Positions 16,834 to 25,479 of a stretch of 64,000 nt of DNA are shown here, one piece after another. The stretch is from NCBI RefSeq assembly GCF_000420465.1, contig NZ_ATUZ01000016.1, forward strand, positions 186,001-250,000, written 5' to 3'. Within the stretch, counting starts at the first letter, position 1; each line of letters begins with the position of its first letter. The position numbers and the translations under genes were made by a program. Source of the stretch: Desulfovibrio desulfuricans DSM 642. GTDB taxonomy: Bacteria; Desulfobacterota; Desulfovibrionia; Desulfovibrionales; Desulfovibrionaceae. Below the pieces are notes generated by a model. That model ran no database searches. It was not told the origin of the DNA and saw only the letters and a program-made list of their open reading frames with translations.

Positions 16834-17589
16834 TTATTTTTGCAGCGAAGTCAGACCGTCAAGAATTGTCCACGGATTGGGAGGGCAGCCGGGAATGTAC
16901 AGATCCACGGGCAGCAGTTCGCTCACGCCTCGGTTGCACTGATCACTCTCGCGGAACAGCCCGCCGGAAATGGCGCAGGCCCCCACGGCAATAACAATGC
17001 GCGGCTGAGGAGTCGCCTTGAAGGTATCAAGCAGGGCCAGCCGCATGTTTTCCGAAACCGGGCCGGTTACGGCAATACCGTCAGCATGGCGGGGCGAGGC
17101 CACAAAATCAATGCCAAAGCGTCCAAGGTCAAACACCAGAGTGGTGAGCACGTTGCTGTCGGCCTCGCAGGCGTTGCAGCCTGCGGCGCTGACCTGCCGC
17201 AGCTTGAGCGAGCGGCGGAACAGGGAAAACCGGGGCGGCGTGGGCTGCTCTGCGAAAGGCTGACCGGGAGCCACCAGCAGGCCCTCGCGGGTAAAGGACG
17301 CCATGCGGTGCTGCCCGGTAAAGGTAAAGGCACCCTTGGGGCAGGCGGCACGGCATGCGCCGCAAAAGGTGCAGCGCCCCATGTCCAGCGTGGGGGTGCC
17401 GTCTTCCGCGCCAGCGGTGGGCAGCAATGCGCCAGCGGGGCAGGCCGCGTAGCAGGCGCGGCACGAGCCGCAGGAAACCTGCGCAAGCTCTGGCCTGCCC
17501 AGATACCTGGGCGAGAGCGTAGGCTGGCGATTGGGGTAATCCAGGGTGCGGTATTTCTGGTGCAGGCGTTCCTTGATAATACGCAGCAT
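16834..17589 (-). CDS. Ferredoxin-small subunit fusion of the hydrogenase-related complex (HyfH + HyfI-like)
   Basis: A 251-residue fusion. Residues about 38-90 hold two [4Fe-4S] motifs, CGSCRACYAACP and CTFCGACRAACP, equivalent to the polyferredoxin subunit (HyfH/HycF/NuoI). Residues about 130-251 resemble the small subunit (HyfI/HycG/NuoB), with AAGCNACEADSN, VGACAISGG and the PGCPP motif providing cysteines for the proximal cluster. In most group 4 hydrogenases and complex I these are separate proteins. The ATG at 17589 follows GAGG with 7-base spacing, 9 bp after the large subunit. It is the last gene of the minus-strand operon and would carry electrons to the membrane arm or the quinone/active-site region. 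Confidence 0.88.
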   Translation of the reverse strand: MLRIIKERLHQKYRTLDYPNRQPTLSPRYLGRPELAQVSCGSCRACYAACPAGALLPTAGAEDGTPTLDMGRCTFCGACRAACPKGAFTFTGQHRMASFTREGLLVAPGQPFAEQPTPPRFSLFRRSLKLRQVSAAGCNACEADSNVLTTLVFDLGRFGIDFVASPRHADGIAVTGPVSENMRLALLDTFKATPQPRIVIAVGACAISGGLFRESDQCNRGVSELLPVDLYIPGCPPNPWTILDGLTSLQK

Positions 17590-17598
17590 GTCAAAGCC

Positions 17599-19146
17599 TC
17601 ACAGATCGTGTCCGCAATACGAGAGATTGAAACTCTTGTTGCAGAGCGGGAAGTCGGAAATCTGGTTGCCGCGCAGGGCCATGGCAAGGCCGGACCAGTT
17701 GTGGAACGAAGGGTCAATGGCTTTGTAGGCCAAAAATTTTCCGTCAGGCCCTGTCACTGCCACATGGCAGATTTCGCCGCGCCAGCCCTCAACCTGCGAT
17801 ACGGCGAGGGTATCGGGCGGAAGGGACGCAAGGGCTTCGGCGTCTGGCTGTTCCGCACGGGGCGGCAGGTTGGCGAGAGTGGAAAGATCCGCCTCGAGCA
17901 GGCGCAGGGAATCGTCAATCTCCTTGCTGCGCACGAGGGTGCGGGCCAGAACGTCGCCCGTTGTTTCAACACGCGGCGCGCAGTCTCTGGTGGGCAGATC
18001 GGCAAGGGGAAAGTGGAAACGCGCGTCAACCTTGAGCCCGCAGGCCCGTGCGGCCATGCCCACCAGGCCGAGATTCTGGGCGCTTTCCCTGCTGACGTAG
18101 CCCGTACCCGTGAGGCGCTCAAGCACGCTCTCGGTATGCAACATCACATCCACAGCGCCGCGCACGTCTCGTCCTGCCGCCTTGATGCGCGCAAGCATGT
18201 CTGCGCAGCCGTCCGCGTCAAGATCGTAGGCCGTGCCGCCGGGGCGCAGCAGCCCCCGGCCAAACCGGTTGCCGCACAGGCAGGCCGTGGTGTTGAGAAA
18301 ATCACCGCGTATGCGGCCATTCCACGAGGCTGTGGGCAAAAAGCCCGTATCCCCGGCAATGGCCCCAAGGTCGCCCGTGTGGTTGGCAAGGCGCTCAAGT
18401 TCAAGGCCCACCCGCCGCAGACGGTGAGCGCGCGGGCCGACAACGCAGCCTGCAAGGCGTTCGACCAGTACGCAATGGGCCGTGGCATGGCCTATGGTTG
18501 TATCGCCTGCGGCGCACTCCAGCAGGGGCAGACAACGGGCAAGCGGGCCGCGCACAAGCATGCGCTCAAGCCCACGGTGTTGATAGCCCAAGGCAATCTC
18601 AAGGTTCAGCACATTTTCGCCGTGGCACTGAAAGCGGAAATGCCCCGGCTCAATAACCCCGGCATGTACGGGGCCAACGGCAACCTCATGAATTTCTTCG
18701 CCTTCAACTCTGTAGAAGGGATAGGGCTGGGCAGCCTGGCCAGGCGCTGCGGCAAGCGAGCCGCCTTCGGCCTGTGTTCTGGCATTGGCTTCGGCAGCGT
18801 CCGGGATGCGGCGCACAGGCTTGAGCCAGGGATGCCCCTCGGGCCGGATGCCCCATTGTTCAAATATTTCGCGTTCAAACAGATGTGTCTGAGGCGTGGC
18901 GGGCGTCATGGAAGCATAGGACTGCAAGGGGGCGGTGCGCATGGCGGCAAGATAGTGCGAACTGTCCTGAGCCAGCACGCAGCACAATCCCGCAGGGGCG
19001 TTTTCGTCCGAAGATTCCGGCAGGCCGAGCAGGGCCAGCAGACGCCAGCCTTCGGCAATGTAGCGGCGCACAAAAGCTCCCAGTTCTTCAACAGAAACAG
19101 GGGGCATGCCCGACAGCGGCACGGTATCGCGGTAATCGAATAGCAT
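17599..19146 (-). CDS. Hydrogenase-related large subunit without Ni ligands (HyfG/Ehr-like)
   Basis: A 515-residue fusion of a 30-kDa-like N-terminal domain (NuoC-like; HLFEREIFEQWGIRPEGHPWLKP at about 90-112) and a 49-kDa-like large subunit (NuoD/HycE-like; NVLNLEIALGYQHRGLE, GLELERLANHTGDLGAIAGDTGF). At the positions where [NiFe] enzymes carry the two CxxC motifs, this protein has ECAAGDTTIGHATA and DPSFHNW. Neither keeps a CxxC pair, so a Ni-Fe site is not expected. That is the hallmark of energy-converting hydrogenase-related (Ehr) complexes. The ATG at 19146 follows GAGAGGG closely; a GTG at 19158 is an alternative. It lies fifth in the operon. Confidence 0.88.
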   Translation of the reverse strand: MLFDYRDTVPLSGMPPVSVEELGAFVRRYIAEGWRLLALLGLPESSDENAPAGLCCVLAQDSSHYLAAMRTAPLQSYASMTPATPQTHLFEREIFEQWGIRPEGHPWLKPVRRIPDAAEANARTQAEGGSLAAAPGQAAQPYPFYRVEGEEIHEVAVGPVHAGVIEPGHFRFQCHGENVLNLEIALGYQHRGLERMLVRGPLARCLPLLECAAGDTTIGHATAHCVLVERLAGCVVGPRAHRLRRVGLELERLANHTGDLGAIAGDTGFLPTASWNGRIRGDFLNTTACLCGNRFGRGLLRPGGTAYDLDADGCADMLARIKAAGRDVRGAVDVMLHTESVLERLTGTGYVSRESAQNLGLVGMAARACGLKVDARFHFPLADLPTRDCAPRVETTGDVLARTLVRSKEIDDSLRLLEADLSTLANLPPRAEQPDAEALASLPPDTLAVSQVEGWRGEICHVAVTGPDGKFLAYKAIDPSFHNWSGLAMALRGNQISDFPLCNKSFNLSYCGHDL

Positions 19147-19205
19147 CGGCCCTCTCACCGTTGGCAGCGCAAAACCCGGCGGGTTTTGGCATCAGCCTTT
19201 GGCGT

Positions 19206-20702
19206 TTACGCGCCTATGAGCGCAGCGGCGCGGTTAAGAAAATTCCACAGCCAGTCGGGAATCCACAGGCCCAGAGTCAGCACGGTCAGCCCCAGCACCA
19301 AAGGCGGCAGGACGCTCAGCACAGGCTCGGAGTTTGCGGGCGGCAGATCCACAGGGCGGTTGCCCTGCACCATGCGCAGTACCGACACGGAAAGCCCCAC
19401 AAATATTATGGCTAGCAGCACCAGATATCCGGCGGAAAGCCAGGGCAGGTCTGCCGCCAGCATGCCCTTGAAGATGAGCAGCTCGCTGACAAAAAGCCCA
19501 AATGGCGGCGACCCGGCCACAGCCAGAAATCCGGCTGTCCACAGGGCCGCCGTGGCGGGCATGGTCCAGCGCATGCCGTGCACGTCGTAGCTGGAATAGG
19601 TGTGGTAGCGGGCAAGAATGTTGCCAGAAAGCAGAAAAAGCATGCACTTGGTGAGCGAATGGCAGACCGCATGCAGCATTGCGCCGGGCACAGCCACGCC
19701 GCCCACGCCTATGCCCAGAGCCAGAATGCCCATGTGCTCAACGCTGGAATAGGCCAGCATGCGCTTGTAGTGGCCTTGCCCCACAATAAAGATGGCGGCT
19801 GTCATGAGCGAAAGAATGCCGAAAAACATGAGCATGCCACCCGAAAGCCCGCCAAGCCCCGCAGCCAGCATGATCTGGTGCCCGCGCAGCATGCCCAGCA
19901 TGGCGCAGTTGAGCAGCGCGCCCGAAAGCAGGGCCGAAACCAGCGAAGGTGCCTGACTGTGCGCATCGGGCAGCCAGTTGTGCAGTGGGGCGAGGCCCAT
20001 CTTGGTACCGTAGCCCACCAGCAGAAAAACAAAGGCCGCCTTGAGCCATGTGGGTTCGGCAAGGGCCGCGTTACGCACAAACCAGCCCACCTGATCCATG
20101 CCGTCTGCTGCGCCAGTGGCGCCTTCCGCACCGTGGAACGACACGGAAAGCAATATGTTGCCCAGAAGAGCCAGGGCAATGCCCACGGAGCATATGATCA
20201 GGTACTTCCAGGTGGCTTCCAGCGAACTCTTGTGACGGTGAAAATAAATGAGCTGTGCGCTGGAAAGCGTGGTCGCCTCAATGCCCACCCACTGCGCGCC
20301 CATATGCGGCGTGATGGTCACAAGCGTCATGGCCCCGAGAAAAAAGCACAGGCAGGCTGTGAAGCGGCGCTCCGGCGCATTGGTGAAGCGCCCGTGATCC
20401 AGAATATTGGTGTGCTCGCCGATGCGTTCTTCTTCCCGCAGGTAATGTACGGCATAGAACGACGCGGCAAGAAACAGCAGACTCGCCAGCATCAGAAACA
20501 GCACGCCCAGAGCATCCGGGGCCAGCAGGCCGCCAAGTTCAGAGGGGGTTTCTCCGCGCGCGACCTTGACGGCAATTGCGGCGGCAAGGGCTGTGTGCGC
20601 CAGTGCCGTGAGCGGCAGGCCGAGGCGGCAGATGACGGCGCGGCCCCAGAGCAGCATGATGCAGCCTGCGCACAGGGGTATGAAAAGAAGTGCTGTCAGC
20701 AT
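19206..20702 (-). CDS. Antiporter-like membrane subunit (HyfF-like)
   Basis: A 498-residue integral membrane protein of the Mrp/NuoL-M-N proton-translocating family, with about 14 hydrophobic helices. Conserved features seen are WVGIEATTLSSA (the glutamate of helix 5), KMGLAPLHNWLPDAHSQAPS (the helix 7-8 lysine and broken helix) and AYSSVEHMGILALG (the helix 12 region). In the hydrogenase-4 and Ehr operons a HyfF-type subunit is a standard member. The start at 20702 has AGGACGAGC upstream. It sits between the HyfE-like gene (9 bp) and the large subunit (59 bp). Confidence 0.9.
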   Translation of the reverse strand: MLTALLFIPLCAGCIMLLWGRAVICRLGLPLTALAHTALAAAIAVKVARGETPSELGGLLAPDALGVLFLMLASLLFLAASFYAVHYLREEERIGEHTNILDHGRFTNAPERRFTACLCFFLGAMTLVTITPHMGAQWVGIEATTLSSAQLIYFHRHKSSLEATWKYLIICSVGIALALLGNILLSVSFHGAEGATGAADGMDQVGWFVRNAALAEPTWLKAAFVFLLVGYGTKMGLAPLHNWLPDAHSQAPSLVSALLSGALLNCAMLGMLRGHQIMLAAGLGGLSGGMLMFFGILSLMTAAIFIVGQGHYKRMLAYSSVEHMGILALGIGVGGVAVPGAMLHAVCHSLTKCMLFLLSGNILARYHTYSSYDVHGMRWTMPATAALWTAGFLAVAGSPPFGLFVSELLIFKGMLAADLPWLSAGYLVLLAIIFVGLSVSVLRMVQGNRPVDLPPANSEPVLSVLPPLVLGLTVLTLGLWIPDWLWNFLNRAAALIGA

Positions 20703-20711
20703 GCGCTCGTC

Positions 20712-21335
20712 CTAATCCCTGAGGCTGCGGAACCGCGCCACGTCAATGGAGGCGAAGGAATCGCTGATATGGTTGATGGCTATGCCCATAACAAACACGG
20801 CCACAAAAACGTCCAGCAGGAGGGCCAGTTCAAACCACACCGTGCCGCCTGTCATGAGCGGTGCGCCCAGCAGAAAGATGCCGTTTTCCGCCACCAGATA
20901 GCCGATGACCTGGGTGATGGCCTTGATGCGCCCCACAATGAGGATAAATCCGCAGAATAATGTTGCCAGCCCTGTGGGCAGCAGCAAAGGCGGATAAAGC
21001 CCCAGCGGCATGACCAGCTTGCCGTCCAGCCAGATGGAAAATACCAGACCGGCCATGCCTGCCAGTACGCCAAAACCCACGCGGCGGGCAGGGCAGATCA
21101 GGGCATCAGCGGGCAGCCGTTTTTGGGTGCGCCACAGCAAACCGGGCAGCAAGGCACCCTTGATCAGCAATACGGCCCCGGCCAGCAGAGCGTGGTCAAG
21201 GCTCAGCAGCAGGGCTGCCAGCAATACGCCCTGGAAGGCGGTCAGCCGCGTCATGCCCGCAACGCGGCGCGTCCCGAGCAGCAGAAAATTGCTCAATACC
21301 AGAAGGAAAAGACAGGACTGCAAAAGCGTGGTCAT
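20712..21335 (-). CDS. HyfE-like membrane subunit
   Basis: A 207-residue membrane protein with about six hydrophobic helices; LLGTRRVAGMTRLTAFQG near the N-terminus and GYLVAENGIFLLGAPL in the middle match the HyfE family (fused NuoK-like unit of hydrogenase 4). The ATG at 21335 has GAGG upstream and overlaps the stop of the preceding HyfC-like gene in an ATGA junction, so the two are translationally coupled. The frame extends further upstream but only through codons antisense to conserved HyfC sequence. Confidence 0.88.
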   Translation of the reverse strand: MTTLLQSCLFLLVLSNFLLLGTRRVAGMTRLTAFQGVLLAALLLSLDHALLAGAVLLIKGALLPGLLWRTQKRLPADALICPARRVGFGVLAGMAGLVFSIWLDGKLVMPLGLYPPLLLPTGLATLFCGFILIVGRIKAITQVIGYLVAENGIFLLGAPLMTGGTVWFELALLLDVFVAVFVMGIAINHISDSFASIDVARFRSLRD

Positions 21336-22279
21336 GGCAACCTCGCCTGGGTCAAAATAAGCGTGAGCATGCCCATGCCCGCTGCTGCGCCCAGCAGGTA
21401 CGGCACACGCTCCATGCGCAGACGGGCCATAATGGATTCCACAATGCCCACAACCACGGCCAGCAGCAGCACAATGCCAAGGCGTACGCCCAGTTGCTCC
21501 CACAGGGGCAGCGCAGGAGTGATCAGACCCGCTATCAGCGCGGCGAAAAACCACAGCTTGAGGGCCGCGCCGTAAAGTATCAGGGCCAGATTGGGGCCGG
21601 AATGGTCAAGCACCATGACCTCATGGATCATGGTCAGTTCAAGGTGCGTGTTGGGGTCGTCCACCGGGATGCGGCAGTTTTCCACCAGCAGCAGCACAAA
21701 AAAGATCACGGGCAGGAGCAGCAGTTCGCCCTTGCCTGTCAGCCATGCCCCGGCGGTCTGCCCGCCAAACATGGTGGAGAGGCTGAAGGCTGTTTCAGTA
21801 CCGTGCCCAAGGCCGAGGCACAGACTCGTGAGCACCATGAGCGCAAGAAAAAATACGGGTTCCGCGAGGGCGGAGAATGTGGCCTCGCGGCTTGCGCCCA
21901 TGCCTTCAAATGCCGAGCCTGTGTCCAGCGCGCCAAGCATGACGGCAAAGCGCCCCATGCCCAGCAGATAGGCTGCCAGCACAAAATCGCCCGCAAAGGC
22001 CAGAGGCGAAACCGCGCCGCCGAGGGGCAGCAGGGCCAGCGCGCAGATTGCGCCTGCCAGGGATATGGAGGGGGCGGCGGCAAATATCCATGTGGATGTG
22101 CGGCTGATCACCTCGCCCTTGCGCAGCAGCTTGGCGATATCATAGTAGGTTTGCAGCACAGGCTTGCCGTGGCGTCCGGCAAATTTGGCCTTGACCCGGT
22201 TGATGATGCCGGGCAGCAGGGGGGCCAGAATCAGGGACAGGGCAAACTGCGTAAGATAGACTGCAAGCCCGGCTTTCAT
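21332..22279 (-). CDS. HyfC/NuoH-like membrane subunit
   Basis: A 315-residue, eight-helix membrane subunit of the NuoH/HyfC/EchB family that links the hydrophilic arm to the ion-pumping subunits. Signature regions are GRHGKPVLQTYYDIAKLLRKGEV (cytoplasmic loop 1), the GMGASREATFSALAEP loop, and VENCRIPVDDPNTHLELTMIHE, which carries the conserved acidic residues. The ATG at 22279 overlaps the HyfB-like stop in an ATGA junction; the longer frame upstream is rejected for that reason. Confidence 0.9.
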   Translation of the reverse strand: MKAGLAVYLTQFALSLILAPLLPGIINRVKAKFAGRHGKPVLQTYYDIAKLLRKGEVISRTSTWIFAAAPSISLAGAICALALLPLGGAVSPLAFAGDFVLAAYLLGMGRFAVMLGALDTGSAFEGMGASREATFSALAEPVFFLALMVLTSLCLGLGHGTETAFSLSTMFGGQTAGAWLTGKGELLLLPVIFFVLLLVENCRIPVDDPNTHLELTMIHEVMVLDHSGPNLALILYGAALKLWFFAALIAGLITPALPLWEQLGVRLGIVLLLAVVVGIVESIMARLRMERVPYLLGAAAGMGMLTLILTQARLP

Positions 22280-24336
22280 GAGTGCAGCCCCCACACAAGC
22301 AGAGCCACCAGAGTGGCGAGAATGTACAAAATATACAGGTGGATTTTGCCGTGCTGGATAACTTTGCAGGCATTGCACAGGGTTTCCACCGCCGTAAACA
22401 GCGGCGTAAACAGGCCGCTGCGCAGGCGGTCGGGCGCAGTGACGCCCAGTTGGCCCCCCTTGGGGAACAATCCTTCATCCAGTTGCAGGCGTGTCTTGAG
22501 GCCCATGACCGGAGCAAAGATTTTTGCCGTGGGTTCGGAGAAAGCCGCGTCCGTATACTGGATGCGTGCAGATCCGCCCTGAAAGCCGCAACCCCATGTG
22601 GGCATGGATTCCACAGTGCGCTTTTTAAGCAGGCAGCGGCGAACAAAAAGGATAATCAGGGCCAGTCCAAGCCCGGCTCCGCCGATTTTTGCCACGGCTG
22701 CAAGGCTTGCATGCGCCTGCGCCAAGCCAGCCAGACCAGCTTGCTGAAATGCCGGGGGCAAGGGCAGGGCGCTTTGCGCCGCCCCTGCTGCCAGATCAAA
22801 AAAACAGGGGGCAGCCAGACCGCCCGCCAGACACACGGCGGCGGGCAGGGTAAGGGGCCAGAGTGTGCGCCAGGAAAGCGGATGCACGCTGGCGGCAAAG
22901 CCGGAACGCGGCTCGCCCAGAAAAGCGATGCCATAGGCCTTGGCGTACAGGGCTGCCGCAAGGCCGCTGATGCAGGCAAGACCCGCCAGAGCCAGCAGCA
23001 GGCCTACCTGACGCTCCACGCCAAAAAGCGCGGGGCCGTCCAGCAGGGAAAGCCCCATCACGAGTTCACCCGCAAATCCGTTAAAAGGCGGCAGGCAGGC
23101 AATGGCCGCTGCGCCTATGGCAAAGGCCGCGCCAAGCAGGGGCAGGCGTTTTTGCAGTCCGCCCAGATGCTGCATGCGCACGGTTCCTGTGGCGTGCAGC
23201 ACTTCGCCTGCGCACAGGAACAGCAGCCCTTTGAATGCAGAGTGGTTGAGCATGTGCAACAGTGCGCCGGAAAATCCCAGAACAGCAATCCACGCATTGC
23301 CGCAGCTCTGGCCAATGAGTCCTGCACCCAGCCCCATGACCATCAGGCCCATGTTTTCCACGCTGGAATAGGCGAGCAGCCTTTTGAGGTTGCTTTGGGC
23401 CGTGGCTTTTAAAATTCCCATGAGGCCGGTGGCAAGGCCCAGCAGAAGCAAAGTCCAGCCCCACCATTCGGGTGTCGCGCCCGCAGGGGCCAGCATGCCC
23501 ACGCTACGGATCATACCGTAAAATCCCGCATTGATCATGGCCCCGGAGAGCAGGGCCGAAACATGGCTTGGCGCGGCAGGGTGCGCTTCGGGCAGCCATA
23601 CATGCAGGGGCGCAAGCCCCGCTTTGGCTCCAAAACCGACCAGAGCCAGCACAAACAGCACCGTGAGCAGGCCGGGGCCGGAATAGCCTTGCGCCTGTTC
23701 AAGCACCCGCGCAAGCACAGCCCCGCCTTGGAGGGCGTCAAGCGAAGTGTCGCCCGTGACCTGCCACAGCAGGGTAAAGAAGGCCATCAGGGCCACTGCG
23801 CCCAGGTGGGCAGCCACAAGGTAAACCCAGGAGGCATCCCGCACCTTGCTGTCGCCGTCATTGAAATCAATAAGAAAGAAGGGCGCCAGCGACATGATTT
23901 CCCACGCCAGCATGAACAGCACGGCATCGCGTGCGGTCATCACAAGGGCAAGGCCGATCAGCAGCATATGAAAAAAGAACCAGTGCGCCGCAAGATTGTG
24001 GCGTTCCGGTTCTTCATGCCGCAAGGCAATGCCGCCCGAGGCGGCGCAGACAAAACCCAGACCAAACACTGGCAGCAAAAACAGGCGGCTCAGGGCGTCC
24101 ATGCCCAGGGCGCAGGATCCCACGGGCAAGGCCAGAGGCAGGCGCAGGCTCTCCTGCCCGGCCCACGGGCCGGAGGAAAGGGCGCACAAACCGACAAAAC
24201 AGCCCGCAAAGGCCCCGATAACGCCAGCCGCATTGGCCGCGCGTCCGGTTGCCTTTGAGGGCGGGCGCACGGCCAGCAGTGCGCACAGGGCGGCTGTTGC
24301 CGCCAATATGCCGATGGCCGTGATAAAAAGGAACAT
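22276..24336 (-). CDS. Antiporter-like membrane subunit (HyfB/NuoL-like)
   Basis: A 686-residue membrane protein with about 16 hydrophobic helices and the NuoL/HyfB blocks: LAWEIMSLAPFFLI (helix 5 glutamate), GFGAKAGLAPLHVWLPEAHPAAPSHVSALLSG, and LAYSSVENMGLMVMGLGAGLIG. A polar loop and extra helix at the C-terminus (from about 560) correspond to the lateral extension seen in long family members. The start at 24336 lies 14 bp after the UDP-glucuronate decarboxylase stop, so read-through from that gene is likely. It is the first of the six complex genes. Confidence 0.9.
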   Translation of the reverse strand: MFLFITAIGILAATAALCALLAVRPPSKATGRAANAAGVIGAFAGCFVGLCALSSGPWAGQESLRLPLALPVGSCALGMDALSRLFLLPVFGLGFVCAASGGIALRHEEPERHNLAAHWFFFHMLLIGLALVMTARDAVLFMLAWEIMSLAPFFLIDFNDGDSKVRDASWVYLVAAHLGAVALMAFFTLLWQVTGDTSLDALQGGAVLARVLEQAQGYSGPGLLTVLFVLALVGFGAKAGLAPLHVWLPEAHPAAPSHVSALLSGAMINAGFYGMIRSVGMLAPAGATPEWWGWTLLLLGLATGLMGILKATAQSNLKRLLAYSSVENMGLMVMGLGAGLIGQSCGNAWIAVLGFSGALLHMLNHSAFKGLLFLCAGEVLHATGTVRMQHLGGLQKRLPLLGAAFAIGAAAIACLPPFNGFAGELVMGLSLLDGPALFGVERQVGLLLALAGLACISGLAAALYAKAYGIAFLGEPRSGFAASVHPLSWRTLWPLTLPAAVCLAGGLAAPCFFDLAAGAAQSALPLPPAFQQAGLAGLAQAHASLAAVAKIGGAGLGLALIILFVRRCLLKKRTVESMPTWGCGFQGGSARIQYTDAAFSEPTAKIFAPVMGLKTRLQLDEGLFPKGGQLGVTAPDRLRSGLFTPLFTAVETLCNACKVIQHGKIHLYILYILATLVALLVWGLHS

Positions 24337-24350
24337 GACTGCCGGAATAC

Positions 24351-25307
24351 CTACGCCAGGCCGTCTTTCAGCTGCTTTTCAAAGTAGGCGATGGTTTTAA
24401 CCAGGCCTTCTTCAAGAGCTACCTTGGGTTCCCAGCCAAGCTTTTCGCGGGCCAGGGTGATGTCGGGCTTGCGCTGCTTGGGGTCATCGCAGGGCAGGGG
24501 TTCGTAAGAAATCACCGACTTGCTGCCGGTCATTTCCACGACCTTTTCGGCCAGTTCGCGGATGGTGAACTCGCCGGGGTTGCCCATGTTCATGGGGCCC
24601 ACAAAATCATCGGGCGAGGCCATGAAGCGGATCATGCACTCCACAAGGTCGTCCACATAGCAGAAGGAGCGGGTCTGGGAGCCATCGCCGTAAATGGTGA
24701 TGGATTCGCCCTTGAGCGCCTGAATGATGAAGTTGGAGACCACGCGCCCATCGTTGGGGTGCATCTTGGGCCCGTAGGTATTGAAGATGCGTCCCACCTT
24801 GATGGGCAGGTTGCCTTGCCGCCAGTAGGCAAAGAACAGGGCTTCGGCGCAGCGCTTGCCTTCATCGTAGCAGGAGCGGATGCCGTTGGGGTTCACATGG
24901 CCCCAGTAGCTTTCCTGCTGCGGATGTACCTCGGGGTCGCCGTACACTTCGCTGGTGGATGCCTGATAAATGCGCGCGCCAAGCCTCTTGGCCAGGCCCA
25001 GCATATTGATGGCGCCGTGGACGCAGGTCTTGATGGTCTGCACCGGGTCGTGCTGATAATGGATGGGCGAGGCCGGGCAGGCCAGATTGTAAATTTCATC
25101 CACCTCTACATAGAGGGGAAATGTCACGTCGTGGCGGATAAGCTCAAACCTGCGGTTATCCATGAGCGCTTCCACGTTGGCGCGTGCGCTGGAAAAGAAA
25201 TTGTCCACGCAGAGCACTTCGTGCCCTTCGTTGAGCAGGCGTTCGCACAGTTGCGAACCCAAAAAGCCGGAACCGCCGGTGACAAGAATGCGTTTGCGGA
25301 GATGCAT
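24351..25307 (-). CDS. UDP-glucuronate decarboxylase (UDP-xylose synthase)
   Basis: Extended short-chain dehydrogenase that converts UDP-glucuronate to UDP-xylose in the cytoplasm, supplying a cell-surface sugar. The 318-residue product has the NAD-binding [10 protein letters not shown] at the N-terminus, [12 protein letters not shown], the catalytic STSEVYG with YxxxK (Y147, K151) and the substrate-binding [20 protein letters not shown]. These are typical of UXS rather than of dTDP-glucose dehydratase. The ATG at 25307 follows GGGGGAA; the frame continues upstream without support. It is divergent from tatD and directly precedes the complex-I-like operon with a 14-bp gap, an odd pairing of functions. 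Confidence 0.9.
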   Translation of the reverse strand: MHLRKRILVTGGSGFLGSQLCERLLNEGHEVLCVDNFFSSARANVEALMDNRRFELIRHDVTFPLYVEVDEIYNLACPASPIHYQHDPVQTIKTCVHGAINMLGLAKRLGARIYQASTSEVYGDPEVHPQQESYWGHVNPNGIRSCYDEGKRCAEALFFAYWRQGNLPIKVGRIFNTYGPKMHPNDGRVVSNFIIQALKGESITIYGDGSQTRSFCYVDDLVECMIRFMASPDDFVGPMNMGNPGEFTIRELAEKVVEMTGSKSVISYEPLPCDDPKQRKPDITLAREKLGWEPKVALEEGLVKTIAYFEKQLKDGLA

Positions 25308-25479
25308 GATTCCCCCGAAAAAAGTATAGGAAACCAGTAAAAACTGGCAAATCCCCCAAAGCATAGCCCCATTGCTCGGGCTTTGCAATGGCGGTTGGGT
25401 ACGGGGGTGTCTGCTGCCGGGGTCTTGCCCCTTGCCTTTCGCCTGCGCCCGTTGCTATGTATCGGCCGCGAGGTATACC

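Noticed and set aside
16795-19143. 782-codon plus-strand frame over the hydrogenase-related genes
   Set aside because: Antisense shadow of two genes with clear iron-sulfur and large-subunit motifs.
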